Source of the DNA: Mycobacterium sp. URHB0044
GTDB lineage: Bacteria > Actinomycetota > Actinomycetes > Mycobacteriales > Mycobacteriaceae
Direction of reading: 5' to 3'
Assembly (NCBI RefSeq): GCF_000620625.1
Contig: NZ_JIAW01000002.1
Span: forward strand, 62,001-126,000
DNA length: 64,000 bases
Positions 1-9,825 of the stretch are shown piece after piece. The position numbers and the translations under genes are program-made. Position 1 is the first letter of the stretch; every line of letters begins with the position of its first letter. A model generated the notes under the pieces. That model did not search any database. It was given only the letters and a program-made list of their open reading frames with translations, and was not told where the DNA came from.

Positions 1-1400
1 TCGCCACGATGGACAGCACCGTGGCCATCGTCGCGCTTCCTAAGATTCAGGACGAGCTCAACCTGTCCGACGCCGGACGTAGCTGGGTCATCACCGCCTA
101 CGTGCTGACCTTCGGTGGATTGATGCTCCTGGGTGGACGCCTCGGCGACACGATCGGGCGCAAGCGCACCTTCATCGTCGGTGTCGCGCTGTTCACCATC
201 GCCTCGATCCTGTGCGGTGTCGCCTGGGACGAGACCACCCTGGTGATTGCCCGACTGCTGCAGGGCGTGGGTTCGGCGATCGCCTCACCCACGGGTCTGG
301 CGCTCATCGCCACCACGTTCCCGAAGGGGCCGGCCCGCAATGCCGCCACCGCGGTGTTCGCCGCGATGACGGGCGTCGGTTCGGTGATGGGCCTCGTCGT
401 CGGTGGCGCACTGACCGAGGTGTCCTGGCGGTGGGCCTTCCTGGTCAACGTGCCGATCGGCATCCTGATGATCTACCTGGCCCGCACCACGCTGCGCGAG
501 ACCAACCGCGAGCGGATGAAGCTGGACGCCGCAGGCGCCATCCTCGCCACGCTCGCCTGCACCGCAGCGGTGTTCGCGTTCTCGATGGGCCCGGAGAAGG
601 GCTGGACGTCCACCGTGACGCTCGGCTCGGCTCTCGCCGCGGTCGCGTTCTTCGTCGCCTTCGTCTACGCCGAACGCACCGCGATCAACCCCGTGGTGCC
701 GTTCAGCCTGTTCCGCGACCGCAACCGGGTGGCCACCTTCGCGGCGGTGTTCCTGGCCGGCGGCGTGATGTTCACCCTGACCGTGCTGATCGGCCTGTAC
801 GTGCAGGACATCATGGGCTACAGCGCACTGCGCGCGGGCATCGGCTTCATCCCGTTCGTCATCGCGCTCGGCATCGGGCTTGGCCTGTCGTCGGCGCTGG
901 CGTCGCGGTTCCCGCCGCGCGTGCTGGTGATCGCCGGCGGCGTGCTGGTACTCGCGGCGATGCTCTACGGCTCGACCCTGCACGGCGACATCCCGTACTT
1001 CCCGAACCTGGTCCTGCCCATCACCGTCGGCGGATTCGGCATCGGCATGATCGTGGTGCCGCTGATGGTGTCGGCCATCGCCGGTGTCGGCTTCGACGAG
1101 ATCGGCCCGGTGTCGGCGATCGCGCTGATGCTCCAGAACCTCGGCGGCCCGGTGGTACTGGCCATCATCCAGGCCGTCATCACGTCGCGCACGCTATACC
1201 TGGGCGGCACGACCGGCCCGGTGAAGAACATGGACGCCGCGCAACTGCACGCCCTGGACCAGGGCTATACCTACGGCCTGCTGTGGGTGGCGGCGGTCGC
1301 CGTCATCGTCGGTGTCGTTGCGCTGTTCATCGGCTACACCGCGGCGCAGGTCGCCCATGCCCAGGAAGTCAAGGACGCGATCGACGCCGGCGAGCTGTAA
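1..1400 (+). CDS. efpA: EfpA-type MFS drug exporter, 5' end outside the window
   Basis: This is the C-terminal part of a 14-helix DHA2 (EmrB/QacA) proton-driven exporter of the inner membrane. The frame is open from base 3, so the true start lies upstream. The ATG at 9 is internal, because the paralogue downstream has about 40 more residues before the same point. Motif A of the family is visible as GGRLGDTIGRKR, followed by regularly spaced hydrophobic segments and the ending AIDAGEL. The wording matches mycobacterial EfpA closely, and proS follows nearby as in M. tuberculosis. Family knowledge links EfpA to efflux of drugs and lipids. The substrate here is not shown by sequence. Confidence 0.93.
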   Translation, partial: ATMDSTVAIVALPKIQDELNLSDAGRSWVITAYVLTFGGLMLLGGRLGDTIGRKRTFIVGVALFTIASILCGVAWDETTLVIARLLQGVGSAIASPTGLALIATTFPKGPARNAATAVFAAMTGVGSVMGLVVGGALTEVSWRWAFLVNVPIGILMIYLARTTLRETNRERMKLDAAGAILATLACTAAVFAFSMGPEKGWTSTVTLGSALAAVAFFVAFVYAERTAINPVVPFSLFRDRNRVATFAAVFLAGGVMFTLTVLIGLYVQDIMGYSALRAGIGFIPFVIALGIGLGLSSALASRFPPRVLVIAGGVLVLAAMLYGSTLHGDIPYFPNLVLPITVGGFGIGMIVVPLMVSAIAGVGFDEIGPVSAIALMLQNLGGPVVLAIIQAVITSRTLYLGGTTGPVKNMDAAQLHALDQGYTYGLLWVAAVAVIVGVVALFIGYTAAQVAHAQEVKDAIDAGEL

Positions 1401-1443
1401 CCAGCCGCGCACCGCCGCTCCACACTCCGAAATCCGCTCTGGG

Positions 1444-1449
1444 TAGGCT
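1444..1449 (+). promoter_or_regulatory. -10 box of second EfpA gene, leaderless configuration
   Basis: TAGGCT ends 8 nt before the ATG at 1458, which would put the transcript start at or next to the start codon. No Shine-Dalgarno sequence is visible. The assignment rests only on the TANNNT match and its position. Confidence 0.45.
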
Positions 1450-1457
1450 CGTCAGGC

Positions 1458-2963
1458 ATGTCTGGCGTGGGTGGAACATCGGGCTCGACCGACCGCTCCA
1501 CGGCACCCCTGTCGTCGTCGGTGCTCGGCATCGCCATCGTCGCGATCACGGGCATGCAGCTCATGTCGACGCTGGACGGCACCATCGTCATCGTCGCGCT
1601 GCCGCGGATGCAGGCCGACCTCGACCTCTCCGATGCGGGCAAGAGCTGGGTGATCACCGCCTACGTGCTGACGTTCGGTGGGCTGCTCCTGCTCGGTGGC
1701 CGTGTCGGCGACGCGATCGGGCAGAAGCGCGCGTTCCTCTCTGGCGTCGGCGTGTTCACTCTCGCCTCGCTGGTGTGCGGGCTGGCGCAGGAGGAATACA
1801 CGCTGATCGCCGCACGCGCCCTGCAGGGCATCGGTGCGGCGGTGTCGGCGCCCACCGGGCTGGCGCTGATCGCCACCACGTACGCCGTCGGACACGCCCG
1901 CAACCAGGCGATGGCCGTGTCGGCTGGCATGCAGGCCACCGGCTCGGTGCTGGGCCTGGTGCTTGGCGGCCTGCTGACGGTCGTCTCGTGGCGGCTGGCA
2001 TTTCTGATCAACGTGCCGATCGGCATCGTGATCATCACGATCGCCGTGCTGCGGATCCGGGAGACGCACCACGAACGGCTCAAGCTCGACGTCACCGGTG
2101 CGCTGCTGGCCACCCTCGGGTGCACGTCCGCCGTGCTGGTGTTCACCCAGGGCCCGCCCCGCGGCTGGATCGACCCGTGGGTGATCGGCGCGGGCGTCGC
2201 CGCCATCGTCTTCTTCGTCTCCTTCCTGCTCGCCGAGCGCACCGCGGAGAACCCGCTGGTGCCGTTCTCGGTGTTCAACGACCGCAATCGGGTGATGACG
2301 TTCATCGCATGGTTCCTCGGCGGCGGCGTGCTGCTGACCGTCACCGTGATGGTCGGGTTGCTCGCGCAGGACGTCCTCGGGTACTCCGCGCTGCGCGCCG
2401 GGGTGTGCTTCCTGCCGTTCGCGGTCGCCGTTGGCGTCGGCAACGTGCTGGCCACCCGGCTGGCACCGCTGATCGCGCCGCGCTGGCTGATCATCGGCGG
2501 CGGGCTCTTCGTACTCGCCGCCATGCTGTACGGCTCGACGTTGACGCGTGACATTCCGTACTTCCCGGACCTGTTCGGGCCGATCGTGGTGGGCGGCTTC
2601 GGAATCGGCGTGATTTCGGTGATCCTGCCACTGTGTGCCGTTGCGGGGGTGGGGCCACGGGAGATCGGGCCGGTCTCGGCGATCACGCTGATGGTGCAGA
2701 ACCTCGGCGGCCCGCTGGTGTTGGTGGTGATCATGGCGGTGCAGACGTCGCGCACCCTGTACCTCGGGGGCACCACGGGACCCGTGAAGAACATGACGCC
2801 GGCTCAGCTCGATGCGCTCGGCTACGGCTACACGTATTCCCTGCTATGGGTGGCCGGCATCTCCATCCTCGTCGGCATTGCCGCGTTCTGGATCGGCTTC
2901 TCGGCCCGCGACATCGCCCGCGCCCAACACACCAGGGAAGCCGTTGAGGCGGGCGAGCTGTAG
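1458..2963 (+). CDS. Second EfpA-type MFS exporter (tandem paralogue)
   Basis: A 501-residue DHA2-family exporter strikingly similar to the gene just upstream: the same SLSDAG-K/R-SWVITAYVLTFGG core, motif A as GGRVGDAIGQKR, the same TSRTLYLGGTTGPVKNM segment and the same GEL ending. The N-terminus has about 25 hydrophilic residues before the first helix. The gap to the first gene is 57 bp and holds its own -10 box, so it can be transcribed separately. M. tuberculosis has a single efpA here, so this is a tandem duplication or a lineage-specific copy. Motif A has Gln where the first copy has Arg (IGQKR against IGRKR), a difference in the inter-domain salt-bridge loop that might alter coupling. 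Confidence 0.92.
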   Translation: MSGVGGTSGSTDRSTAPLSSSVLGIAIVAITGMQLMSTLDGTIVIVALPRMQADLDLSDAGKSWVITAYVLTFGGLLLLGGRVGDAIGQKRAFLSGVGVFTLASLVCGLAQEEYTLIAARALQGIGAAVSAPTGLALIATTYAVGHARNQAMAVSAGMQATGSVLGLVLGGLLTVVSWRLAFLINVPIGIVIITIAVLRIRETHHERLKLDVTGALLATLGCTSAVLVFTQGPPRGWIDPWVIGAGVAAIVFFVSFLLAERTAENPLVPFSVFNDRNRVMTFIAWFLGGGVLLTVTVMVGLLAQDVLGYSALRAGVCFLPFAVAVGVGNVLATRLAPLIAPRWLIIGGGLFVLAAMLYGSTLTRDIPYFPDLFGPIVVGGFGIGVISVILPLCAVAGVGPREIGPVSAITLMVQNLGGPLVLVVIMAVQTSRTLYLGGTTGPVKNMTPAQLDALGYGYTYSLLWVAGISILVGIAAFWIGFSARDIARAQHTREAVEAGEL

Positions 2964-3019
2964 CGAACTCGTTATGCGTCGATCGGTTGAAGCGAATTCA
3001 ATCGGGTAGTTCGGTGTCC

Positions 3020-4057
3020 ATGCGTTTGGGAGTGCTGGACGTCGGCTCGAATGCCGCGCAGTTGCAGGTGGTGGACGCGCGCGCCGGCGCCCCACCGCTA
3101 CCGATTCACGCGGTGAAGGTACCCACCGAGCTCGGTGAGGAAGTCGGGGCGCAGGGATCCATTTCCCCGGAAGGTGCCAGCCGGGTCGTCGCGGCGGTGC
3201 AGCAGGCGCTCGACGCGGCTCGCGGCTTGACCGTCGATCAGCTGTACCCGTTCGTCACCGCGGCCATCAGGGACGCAAGCAACCGCGACGCCATCCTCGA
3301 GCGGGTACTCGCCGAGACCGGTGTTCGGCTCGACTATCTCACCGGCGAGCAGGAGGCGCGGCTGACGTACCTGGCGGTGCGCAACTGGTACGGATGGCAA
3401 GCGGGCCGGTTGCTCAACGTCGACATCGGTGGCGGGTCGATGGAACTGGCGTTCGGGCGCGACGCGGTCCCGGAGCTGGCCGTATCGCTTCCGCTGGGTG
3501 CTGGCCGGGTCAGCACGGCGTTCCTTCAGCCCGACCCGCCGTCGCAGACTCAGATCAAGATCTTGCGCCAGTACGTACGCGCGCAGTTGCACGAAGTCGT
3601 CAACAGAGTGCAATGGGAAGGCACGCCGCGGCGCGTGGTGGCAACCTCCAAGACGTTCAAGCAGCTGGCCCGCCTGAACGGTGCCCCGCGCGGCAGGGAA
3701 GGCCCATTCGTCCGCCGCACGGTGTCGAGAGCCCAAGTCCGCGAGTCGATTCCGCGGCTGATGGACGTCGCTGCGCGCGACCGCGGCAAGTTACGTGGCA
3801 TCAAGCCGTCACGCGCCTGGCAGATCGTCGGGGGCGCCGTGGTTGCCTACGAGACGATGCGGTGTCTCGGCATCGAGGAGGCCGAGGTCAGCCCATGGGC
3901 GCTACGCGAGGGGATCGTGCTCCAGCACCTGTCGTCGCTGGGAGCCGACGAGCGACTGGCGTTGCAGCCGATGACCTTCCACCAACCTCAGGACTCGGCC
4001 ACCATCACGCGACTGCGCGAAGGAACTTCGATGGCGGGTGTGCGCTCGTCGAACTAG
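3020..4057 (+). CDS. Ppx/GppA-family phosphatase (exopolyphosphatase-like)
   Basis: A 345-residue member of the ASKHA-fold Ppx/GppA family, acting on polyphosphate or (p)ppGpp-type substrates in the cytoplasm. Visible signatures are the first phosphate loop LDVGSNAAQLQVVD at the N-terminus, TAAIRDASN, the GEQEARLTYLAV block with the catalytic Glu region, and the second loop DIGGGSMELAFG near residue 136. The ATG at 3020 is preferred over 2987 because family members begin M-R-L-G-V-L-D-V-G-S-N. It resembles M. tuberculosis Rv0496 (Ppx1) but with clear divergence, for example NAAQLQ where Rv0496 has NTVHLL, so it is a paralogue and its substrate is uncertain. It follows the exporter pair by 56 bp on the same strand. 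Confidence 0.85.
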   Translation: MRLGVLDVGSNAAQLQVVDARAGAPPLPIHAVKVPTELGEEVGAQGSISPEGASRVVAAVQQALDAARGLTVDQLYPFVTAAIRDASNRDAILERVLAETGVRLDYLTGEQEARLTYLAVRNWYGWQAGRLLNVDIGGGSMELAFGRDAVPELAVSLPLGAGRVSTAFLQPDPPSQTQIKILRQYVRAQLHEVVNRVQWEGTPRRVVATSKTFKQLARLNGAPRGREGPFVRRTVSRAQVRESIPRLMDVAARDRGKLRGIKPSRAWQIVGGAVVAYETMRCLGIEEAEVSPWALREGIVLQHLSSLGADERLALQPMTFHQPQDSATITRLREGTSMAGVRSSN

Positions 4058-4060
4058 CGT
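4055..4060 (+). promoter_or_regulatory. -10 box of the VOC-fusion gene, leaderless configuration
   Basis: TAGCGT ends 7 nt before the ATG at 4068 and overlaps the stop codon of the preceding gene. No ribosome binding site is visible between them. Confidence 0.4.
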
Positions 4061-4067
4061 TGCCGCC

Positions 4068-4748
4068 ATGGACGAGTCCGCGCGGGTCACGCGCCAACAG
4101 GTGTCCGACTCCGTCAGCCCACTGGGCTGGCGACTCGTGCTCGGCGCCATTCACACCGAGGTGCTGACGCCCTCCCTGGTAGCGGCGGCGGAGGCGGCGA
4201 CGCTGTCGGTGTCTGCGGTCGGTGATGACGGGCAGGGGCACTTGACCGTCGACGTTCGCTCGGACCGGGCGGTGCTGCGGCTGCGGTCCGCGGATGTCGG
4301 GGCGGTCACCGGCCGCGACGTGCGACTGGCGCGGGAAGTGTCGAATGCCCTCTCCGCGAACGGAATGCGTGCAACGCCAGGCGCCGGTTCGCTGCAGGCG
4401 TTGGAGATTGCGATCGACGCGCTCGACATCCCGGCCGTGCGGCCGTTCTGGAAGGCGATCACCGGATACGTCGACGAGCCGGGGCCGTCGGATCTGTCCA
4501 ACGGGCTGATCGACCCAATTGGTCGTGGTCCCGCGATCTGGTTTCAGCAGATGGACGAGCCGCGCCTTCAACGCAGTCGGATCCACCTCGACGTCGACGT
4601 GCCGCACGACGTCGCCACCCCGCGGATCGACGCCGCGATCGCCGCGGGCGGCAGGCTGCTCTACGACGAGGAAGCACCTGCGTTCTGGGTGCTCGCCGAT
4701 CCCGAGGGCAACGAAGCGTGCATCTGCACGTGGCAGGGGAGGGACTGA
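4068..4748 (+). CDS. Carbinolamine-dehydratase-like domain fused to a VOC (glyoxalase-like) domain
   Basis: A 226-residue protein. Residues about 5-100 resemble pterin-4a-carbinolamine dehydratase: an LGWRLV strand, then a DVRSDRAVLRLRS-type strand and the ending TGRDVRLAREV that mirrors the TERDVALA helix. The hallmark His-His-Pro motif is reduced to Gly-His-Leu (GQGHLTVDV). Residues about 120-226 form a VOC half (RIHLDVDVPHDV, EEAPAFWVLADPEGNEACIC), a fold of glyoxalases, dioxygenases and resistance proteins. The ATG at 4068 follows a -10-like box by 7 nt. The reaction cannot be deduced, and loss of the second active-site His suggests the first domain is not a classic dehydratase. Confidence 0.75.
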   Translation: MDESARVTRQQVSDSVSPLGWRLVLGAIHTEVLTPSLVAAAEAATLSVSAVGDDGQGHLTVDVRSDRAVLRLRSADVGAVTGRDVRLAREVSNALSANGMRATPGAGSLQALEIAIDALDIPAVRPFWKAITGYVDEPGPSDLSNGLIDPIGRGPAIWFQQMDEPRLQRSRIHLDVDVPHDVATPRIDAAIAAGGRLLYDEEAPAFWVLADPEGNEACICTWQGRD

Positions 4749-4761
4749 TCGGGGGCATGGC

Positions 4762-4767
4762 TAAGGT
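4762..4767 (+). promoter_or_regulatory. -10 box of proS, leaderless configuration
   Basis: TAAGGT ends 8 nt before the GTG start of proS at 4776, with no Shine-Dalgarno sequence in between. This spacing fits a leaderless mRNA. Confidence 0.45.
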
Positions 4768-4775
4768 GGTCGCCT

Positions 4776-6521
<1,746 letters not shown>

Positions 6522-6529
6522 CGTTCCCC

Positions 6530-7009
6530 CTACTCGCTGCCGCCGGGGAACGCGACGGTGTCCGGCGCAAGATTCAGCACGCCGCGCCACTTGGCGGCGG
6601 TGACCGCGCACTGCGTAAGGGCCGTCACCGCGAACGTGCGGTCCTCGCTGGTGGTGGCCTGTTCGAGGACCGCGCGCCACGCCGCCGCGCAGTCCTCCTC
6701 CATCCGCAGCGCCAACTTCGCCGCGTCGGTGGGGCTGTCGACCTCGATCGGCATCTGATAGCCGGCGGCCGGCAGCGGAGCAGGCACACCACGGCCGCCG
6801 AGTCGCGCGATGGCCTCCTCGCGGAGTTCGCGGTGCCCGGCCATCGCTTCGGACACCAGGTCGTTCACGGCCGGCGTCGAGTGCGCGGACACCAGGCCGT
6901 ACCCGTAGATCGCGCCATGTTCGACCGCGACGGCGTCGTACAACGCGGCGTCAGGACCGGCCGGGGGCCGAGACGGGCTCGGCTCCGCCGATGTCTGTGG
7001 TGACGTCAC
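6530..7009 (-). CDS. DUF4439 ferritin-like alanine-rich protein
   Basis: A 159-residue protein with the helical DUF4439/ferritin-like pattern: ALYDAVAVEHGAIYGYGLVSAHS, then HRELREEAIARL, and MEEDCAAAWRAVLEQA, giving Glu and His residues on four helices. The function of the family is unknown and metal binding is only suggested. The GTG at 7009 overlaps the stop of the upstream lipoprotein gene as GTGA, so the two are translationally coupled. Position next to proS and rimP, in opposite orientation, matches M. tuberculosis Rv2844. No signal peptide is seen, so it is probably cytoplasmic or peripheral. Confidence 0.8.
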   Translation of the reverse strand: MTSPQTSAEPSPSRPPAGPDAALYDAVAVEHGAIYGYGLVSAHSTPAVNDLVSEAMAGHRELREEAIARLGGRGVPAPLPAAGYQMPIEVDSPTDAAKLALRMEEDCAAAWRAVLEQATTSEDRTFAVTALTQCAVTAAKWRGVLNLAPDTVAFPGGSE

Positions 7010-7548
7010 GACTTGCCTCCGCCGAGTGCAACGCTGAACGCCGCCGTGCACGATGCGGCGATGGAGCCGAGTAGGCCCGCGGCGTAGCCGGATTGCTGGG
7101 CCGCCAACTGCCCAGCGCCGTCGGCGGACTGCTTGAGTGCGGCGATCACGTCCTGCGCCGTGGGTGGCGGAAGCGGTTCGGCCGACGTGCCGGTCGACGT
7201 GGGCTCCGACGACGCAGAGGACGAGGCGGAGGCTGACGGGGGCGCGTCGCCGGAGATCCGGGTGATCTCGTCGGAGAGCGCCTGGGCGTGCGCGGACCGC
7301 TCGGCGGCCACGGTGTTCAAGGTCGCGGCGATCTCGGGACGGGCGGCGGTCGCCGCGCCGGCCGCGAGCTCACTGTCGGCGCGCGCACGGTCCAGTTGTG
7401 TGACGAGCCCGTCTATCTCGGGCCGCGGGGCCGGTGCGTTGCAGCCGGCCGCCGTCGCAGACAGCAGTGCCAGCGCCGCGCCACCGATCAGGACGCGCCG
7501 CCTGCTGACGGACGGAGAGGTGACGGGCACTGTGGACATCGGGGACAT
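7006..7548 (-). CDS. Alanine-rich lipoprotein, Rv2843-like
   Basis: A 180-residue exported protein. The N-terminus has a triple-arginine region (SVSRRRVLIGG) followed by a hydrophobic stretch and a lipobox TAAGC, suggesting a lipoprotein that may use the Tat route. The mature part is an Ala-rich helix, a Ser/Pro/Thr linker (PPSASASSSASSEPTST) and a second helical segment with a C-terminal AGLLGSIAASCTAAFSVALGG. ATG codons at 7548 and 7539 are both possible starts. The gene couples by GTGA overlap to the DUF4439 gene. The role is unknown, and the pair is conserved next to rimP-nusA in mycobacteria. Confidence 0.78.
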   Translation of the reverse strand: MSPMSTVPVTSPSVSRRRVLIGGAALALLSATAAGCNAPAPRPEIDGLVTQLDRARADSELAAGAATAARPEIAATLNTVAAERSAHAQALSDEITRISGDAPPSASASSSASSEPTSTGTSAEPLPPPTAQDVIAALKQSADGAGQLAAQQSGYAAGLLGSIAASCTAAFSVALGGGKS

Positions 7549-7635
7549 CCTGCCATTGCCTGCCGGCCGAGGATCGGCTGGACGCCGCCGCACGTTTGCC
7601 AATTGGGCATCCCGCGCTGGCGTATCGTTGATACT

Positions 7636-7663
7636 CGATTCCGAGTCATCCACTCTCGGATCG
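7636..7663 (+). promoter_or_regulatory. Hairpin in the rimP leader / divergent intergenic region
   Basis: An inverted repeat, CGAT(T)CCGAG at 7636-7645 against CTCGGATCG at 7655-7663, forms a 9-bp stem with one bulged base. It lies about 30 nt before the rimP GTG and 90 nt from the divergent lipoprotein start, so it could act in the rimP-nusA leader or as an operator. No function is shown. Confidence 0.35.
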
Positions 7664-7694
7664 TGTCCGCACAACTCAAGACGAGGAGCTCGCC

Positions 7695-8291
7695 GTGGCA
7701 TCGGATGCACCGCTGCGGTCCACGCGACTGCCGTCGCAGCAGCAGGTGATCGAGCTACTCGGGGAAGAGTTCGCGCGCGCCGGATACGACATCGAGGACG
7801 TCGTCGTCGAGGCTGCCACCAAACCGCCGCGCATCGTCGTGGTCGCCGATGCCGACCAGGGCCTTGACCTGGAGGCAGTTGCGGCCTTGTCGCGGTCGGC
7901 GTCCGAACTGCTCGACGGGCTCGAGCAGTCCACCGGAGAGTTGGATCCGTACGTGCTCGAGGTGACCTCGCCAGGAGTGGACCGGCCGCTGACGTCGGAC
8001 CGGCACTTTCGCCGGGCCCGCGGTCGCAAGGTGGAGATGACGTTGTCCGATGGTTCGCAGTTGACCGGACGGCTGGGTGAACTCGCCGGGGGCGTGCTGC
8101 GGCTGGTCGTCGCAGAGGGCGGCCACGGAAAGTACTCCGTTCGCGAGGTTCCACGCGAGGCGGTCACGAAAGCCATTGTCCAGGTTGAGTTCTCGCCGCC
8201 TAGTCGGCGTGAGTTGGAGCTCTCCGGCGGGCAGGAGCGTAGCGACTCGGGAATTAATTCAGGTCAATCCGGAAAGGAGGCCGAAGCATGA
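7695..8291 (+). CDS. rimP: Ribosome maturation factor RimP
   Basis: A 198-residue RimP/YhbC protein needed for maturation of the 30S subunit. Visible features are the N-terminal alpha/beta domain ([21 protein letters not shown]), the conserved [12 protein letters not shown] block near residue 90, and a C-terminal SH3-like barrel ([15 protein letters not shown]). The GTG at 7695 follows a purine-rich CGAGGAG site by a few bases. The stop overlaps the nusA start as ATGA, so the two are translationally coupled as in most bacteria. M. tuberculosis Rv2842c occupies the same position. Confidence 0.95.
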   Translation: MASDAPLRSTRLPSQQQVIELLGEEFARAGYDIEDVVVEAATKPPRIVVVADADQGLDLEAVAALSRSASELLDGLEQSTGELDPYVLEVTSPGVDRPLTSDRHFRRARGRKVEMTLSDGSQLTGRLGELAGGVLRLVVAEGGHGKYSVREVPREAVTKAIVQVEFSPPSRRELELSGGQERSDSGINSGQSGKEAEA

Positions 8292-9328
8292 ACATCGACA
8301 TGGCGGCACTACACGCCATCGAGGCTGACAAGGGAATCACGGTCGACGTCGTCGTCGAGACGATCAAGAGCGCACTGCTCACCGCGTATCGCCACACCGA
8401 GGGGCACGAAGCCGAAGCCCGCATCGACATCGACCGCAAGACCGGCGTCGTCAAGGTGATGGCGCGTGAGACGGACGAAGACGGCAACCTGATCAGCGAA
8501 TGGGACGACACCCCAGAGGGTTTCGGCCGCATCGCCGCCACCACCGCCCGTCAGGTGATCCTGCAGCGGCTGCGCGACGCCGAGAACGAGAAGAACTACG
8601 GCGAGTTCTCCGCCCGCGAAGGCGACATCGTCGCAGGCGTGATCCAGCGCGACGCCAGGGCCAACGCCCGCGGCCTCGTGGTCGTGCGCGTCGGCAGCGA
8701 GACCAAGGGTTCCGAGGGCGTGATCCCCGCCGCCGAGCAGGTGCCGGGGGAGCGGTACGAGCACGGCGACCGGCTGCGGTGCTACGTCGTCGGCGTTGCG
8801 CGCGGCGCCCGCGAGCCACTGATCACGCTGTCGCGTACCCACCCCAACCTGGTGCGCAAGCTGTTCTCTCTCGAGGTGCCCGAGATCGCCGACGGTTCCG
8901 TCGAGATCGTCGCGGTGGCCCGCGAGGCCGGTCACCGGTCGAAGATCGCCGTCTCGTCGCGGGTGTCGGGGCTCAACGCCAAGGGCGCCTGCATCGGGCC
9001 GATGGGGCAGCGGGTGCGCAACGTCATGAGCGAGTTGTCGGGCGAGAAGATCGACATCATCGACTACGACGAGGACCCGGCGCGATTCGTCGCCAATGCG
9101 CTGTCCCCGGCCAAGGTGGTGTCGGTCGGCGTCATCGACGAGGCGGGCCGCGCCGCGCGCGTCGTGGTTCCGGACTTCCAGCTGTCGCTGGCCATCGGCA
9201 AGGAGGGGCAAAACGCCCGGCTGGCCGCGAGGCTCACAGGATGGCGGATCGACATTCGCAGTGACGCCGCCCCCGTACCGGACGTGCCGTCTGCCGGAGC
9301 GACGCGCGGAGCCGCGTCCGACGGGTAG
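8288..9328 (+). CDS. nusA: Transcription termination/antitermination factor NusA
   Basis: A 346-residue NusA binding RNA polymerase and nascent RNA. Domains in order: the N-terminal RNAP-binding domain ([17 protein letters not shown]...), an S1 domain from about residue 110 ([23 protein letters not shown]), then KH1 and KH2 ([14 protein letters not shown] and [19 protein letters not shown]). It lacks the acidic repeats found in enterobacterial NusA, normal for actinobacteria. ATGA overlap with rimP. A Shine-Dalgarno AAAGGAGG sits 8-15 nt upstream, inside rimP. It acts with the ribosome-maturation genes around it. Confidence 0.97.
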   Translation: MNIDMAALHAIEADKGITVDVVVETIKSALLTAYRHTEGHEAEARIDIDRKTGVVKVMARETDEDGNLISEWDDTPEGFGRIAATTARQVILQRLRDAENEKNYGEFSAREGDIVAGVIQRDARANARGLVVVRVGSETKGSEGVIPAAEQVPGERYEHGDRLRCYVVGVARGAREPLITLSRTHPNLVRKLFSLEVPEIADGSVEIVAVAREAGHRSKIAVSSRVSGLNAKGACIGPMGQRVRNVMSELSGEKIDIIDYDEDPARFVANALSPAKVVSVGVIDEAGRAARVVVPDFQLSLAIGKEGQNARLAARLTGWRIDIRSDAAPVPDVPSAGATRGAASDG

Positions 9329-9367
9329 GGCCGGACACGCGATTCTGTCTGCGGGAGCTCCTGACGC

Positions 9368-9373
9368 TAGACT
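9368..9373 (+). promoter_or_regulatory. -10 box of the ylxR-infB transcript
   Basis: TAGACT ends 5 nt before the GTG at 9379 in the 50-bp nusA-ylxR gap. It suggests an internal promoter giving a leaderless ylxR-infB mRNA in addition to read-through from nusA. Confidence 0.4.
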
Positions 9374-9378
9374 GAACC

Positions 9379-9747
9379 GTGATCCAGCGCGAGACTTCTG
9401 CCTCCGCGCGCGACCGCCCCGACCACCCCGTCGGACCAGTGCGGACGTGCATCGGTTGCAGGAAACGAGAGCTGGCCGTCGAACTGCTTCGAGTAGTCGC
9501 CGAGCGCCACGGGAACGACGCTTACGTCGTGACCGTTGACTCAGCGGGTAATCTGCCGGGGCGGGGTGCGTGGCTGCATCCCGACCAGCAGTGCCTACGC
9601 GTGGCAATCCGGCGGCGAGCTTTCGCCCGAGCGTTGCGCATCACCGGTTCGCCGGACACCTCCGCGGTGGTCGAGTACTTCAGTTCACTGGATGACTCGG
9701 TCACCCTGGCAACAGAACAGGCAGCGAAGAACATGAGCACACCGTGA
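9379..9747 (+). CDS. ylxR: YlxR-family RNA-binding protein
   Basis: A 122-residue DUF448/YlxR protein. The diagnostic core is VRTCIGCRKRELAVELLRVVA followed by GNLPGRGAWLHPDQQCLRVAIRRRAFARALR. The GRGA(W/Y)LHP motif and the Cys pair are typical. The family is a small nucleic-acid-binding protein encoded between nusA and infB, reported to bind RNA or influence transcription. A second possible GTG start at 9439 would begin right at the conserved VRTCIGC block, as M. tuberculosis Rv2840c does, so the first 20 residues are uncertain. The C-terminal 25 residues are variable. Confidence 0.9.
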   Translation: MIQRETSASARDRPDHPVGPVRTCIGCRKRELAVELLRVVAERHGNDAYVVTVDSAGNLPGRGAWLHPDQQCLRVAIRRRAFARALRITGSPDTSAVVEYFSSLDDSVTLATEQAAKNMSTP

Positions 9748-9779
9748 AGTCTCGATGACCATGCGTCATAGCTAAACCC

Positions 9780-9825
9780 GAGGCGCGGCCTACAACCGCT
9801 GTCGCCTCTTAGACAGGAGTTGTAG
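9780..9825 (+). promoter_or_regulatory. Overlapping helices in the infB leader covering the ribosome binding site
   Basis: Helix A pairs GAGGCG (9780-9785) with CGCCTC (9803-9808). Helix B pairs CTACAAC (9790-9796) with GTTGTAG (9819-9825). The arms interleave, so the two either exclude each other or form a pseudoknot. Helix B takes up the last base of the AGGAG site (9815-9819) and the first base of the GTG start at 9825. This could be a translational switch for IF2, but that is inference. Confidence 0.4.

Noticed and set aside
212..2551. A 779-codon plus-strand frame crossing both EfpA genes
   Set aside because: Arg-rich out-of-frame translation that spans two genuine membrane-protein genes and their intergenic gap.
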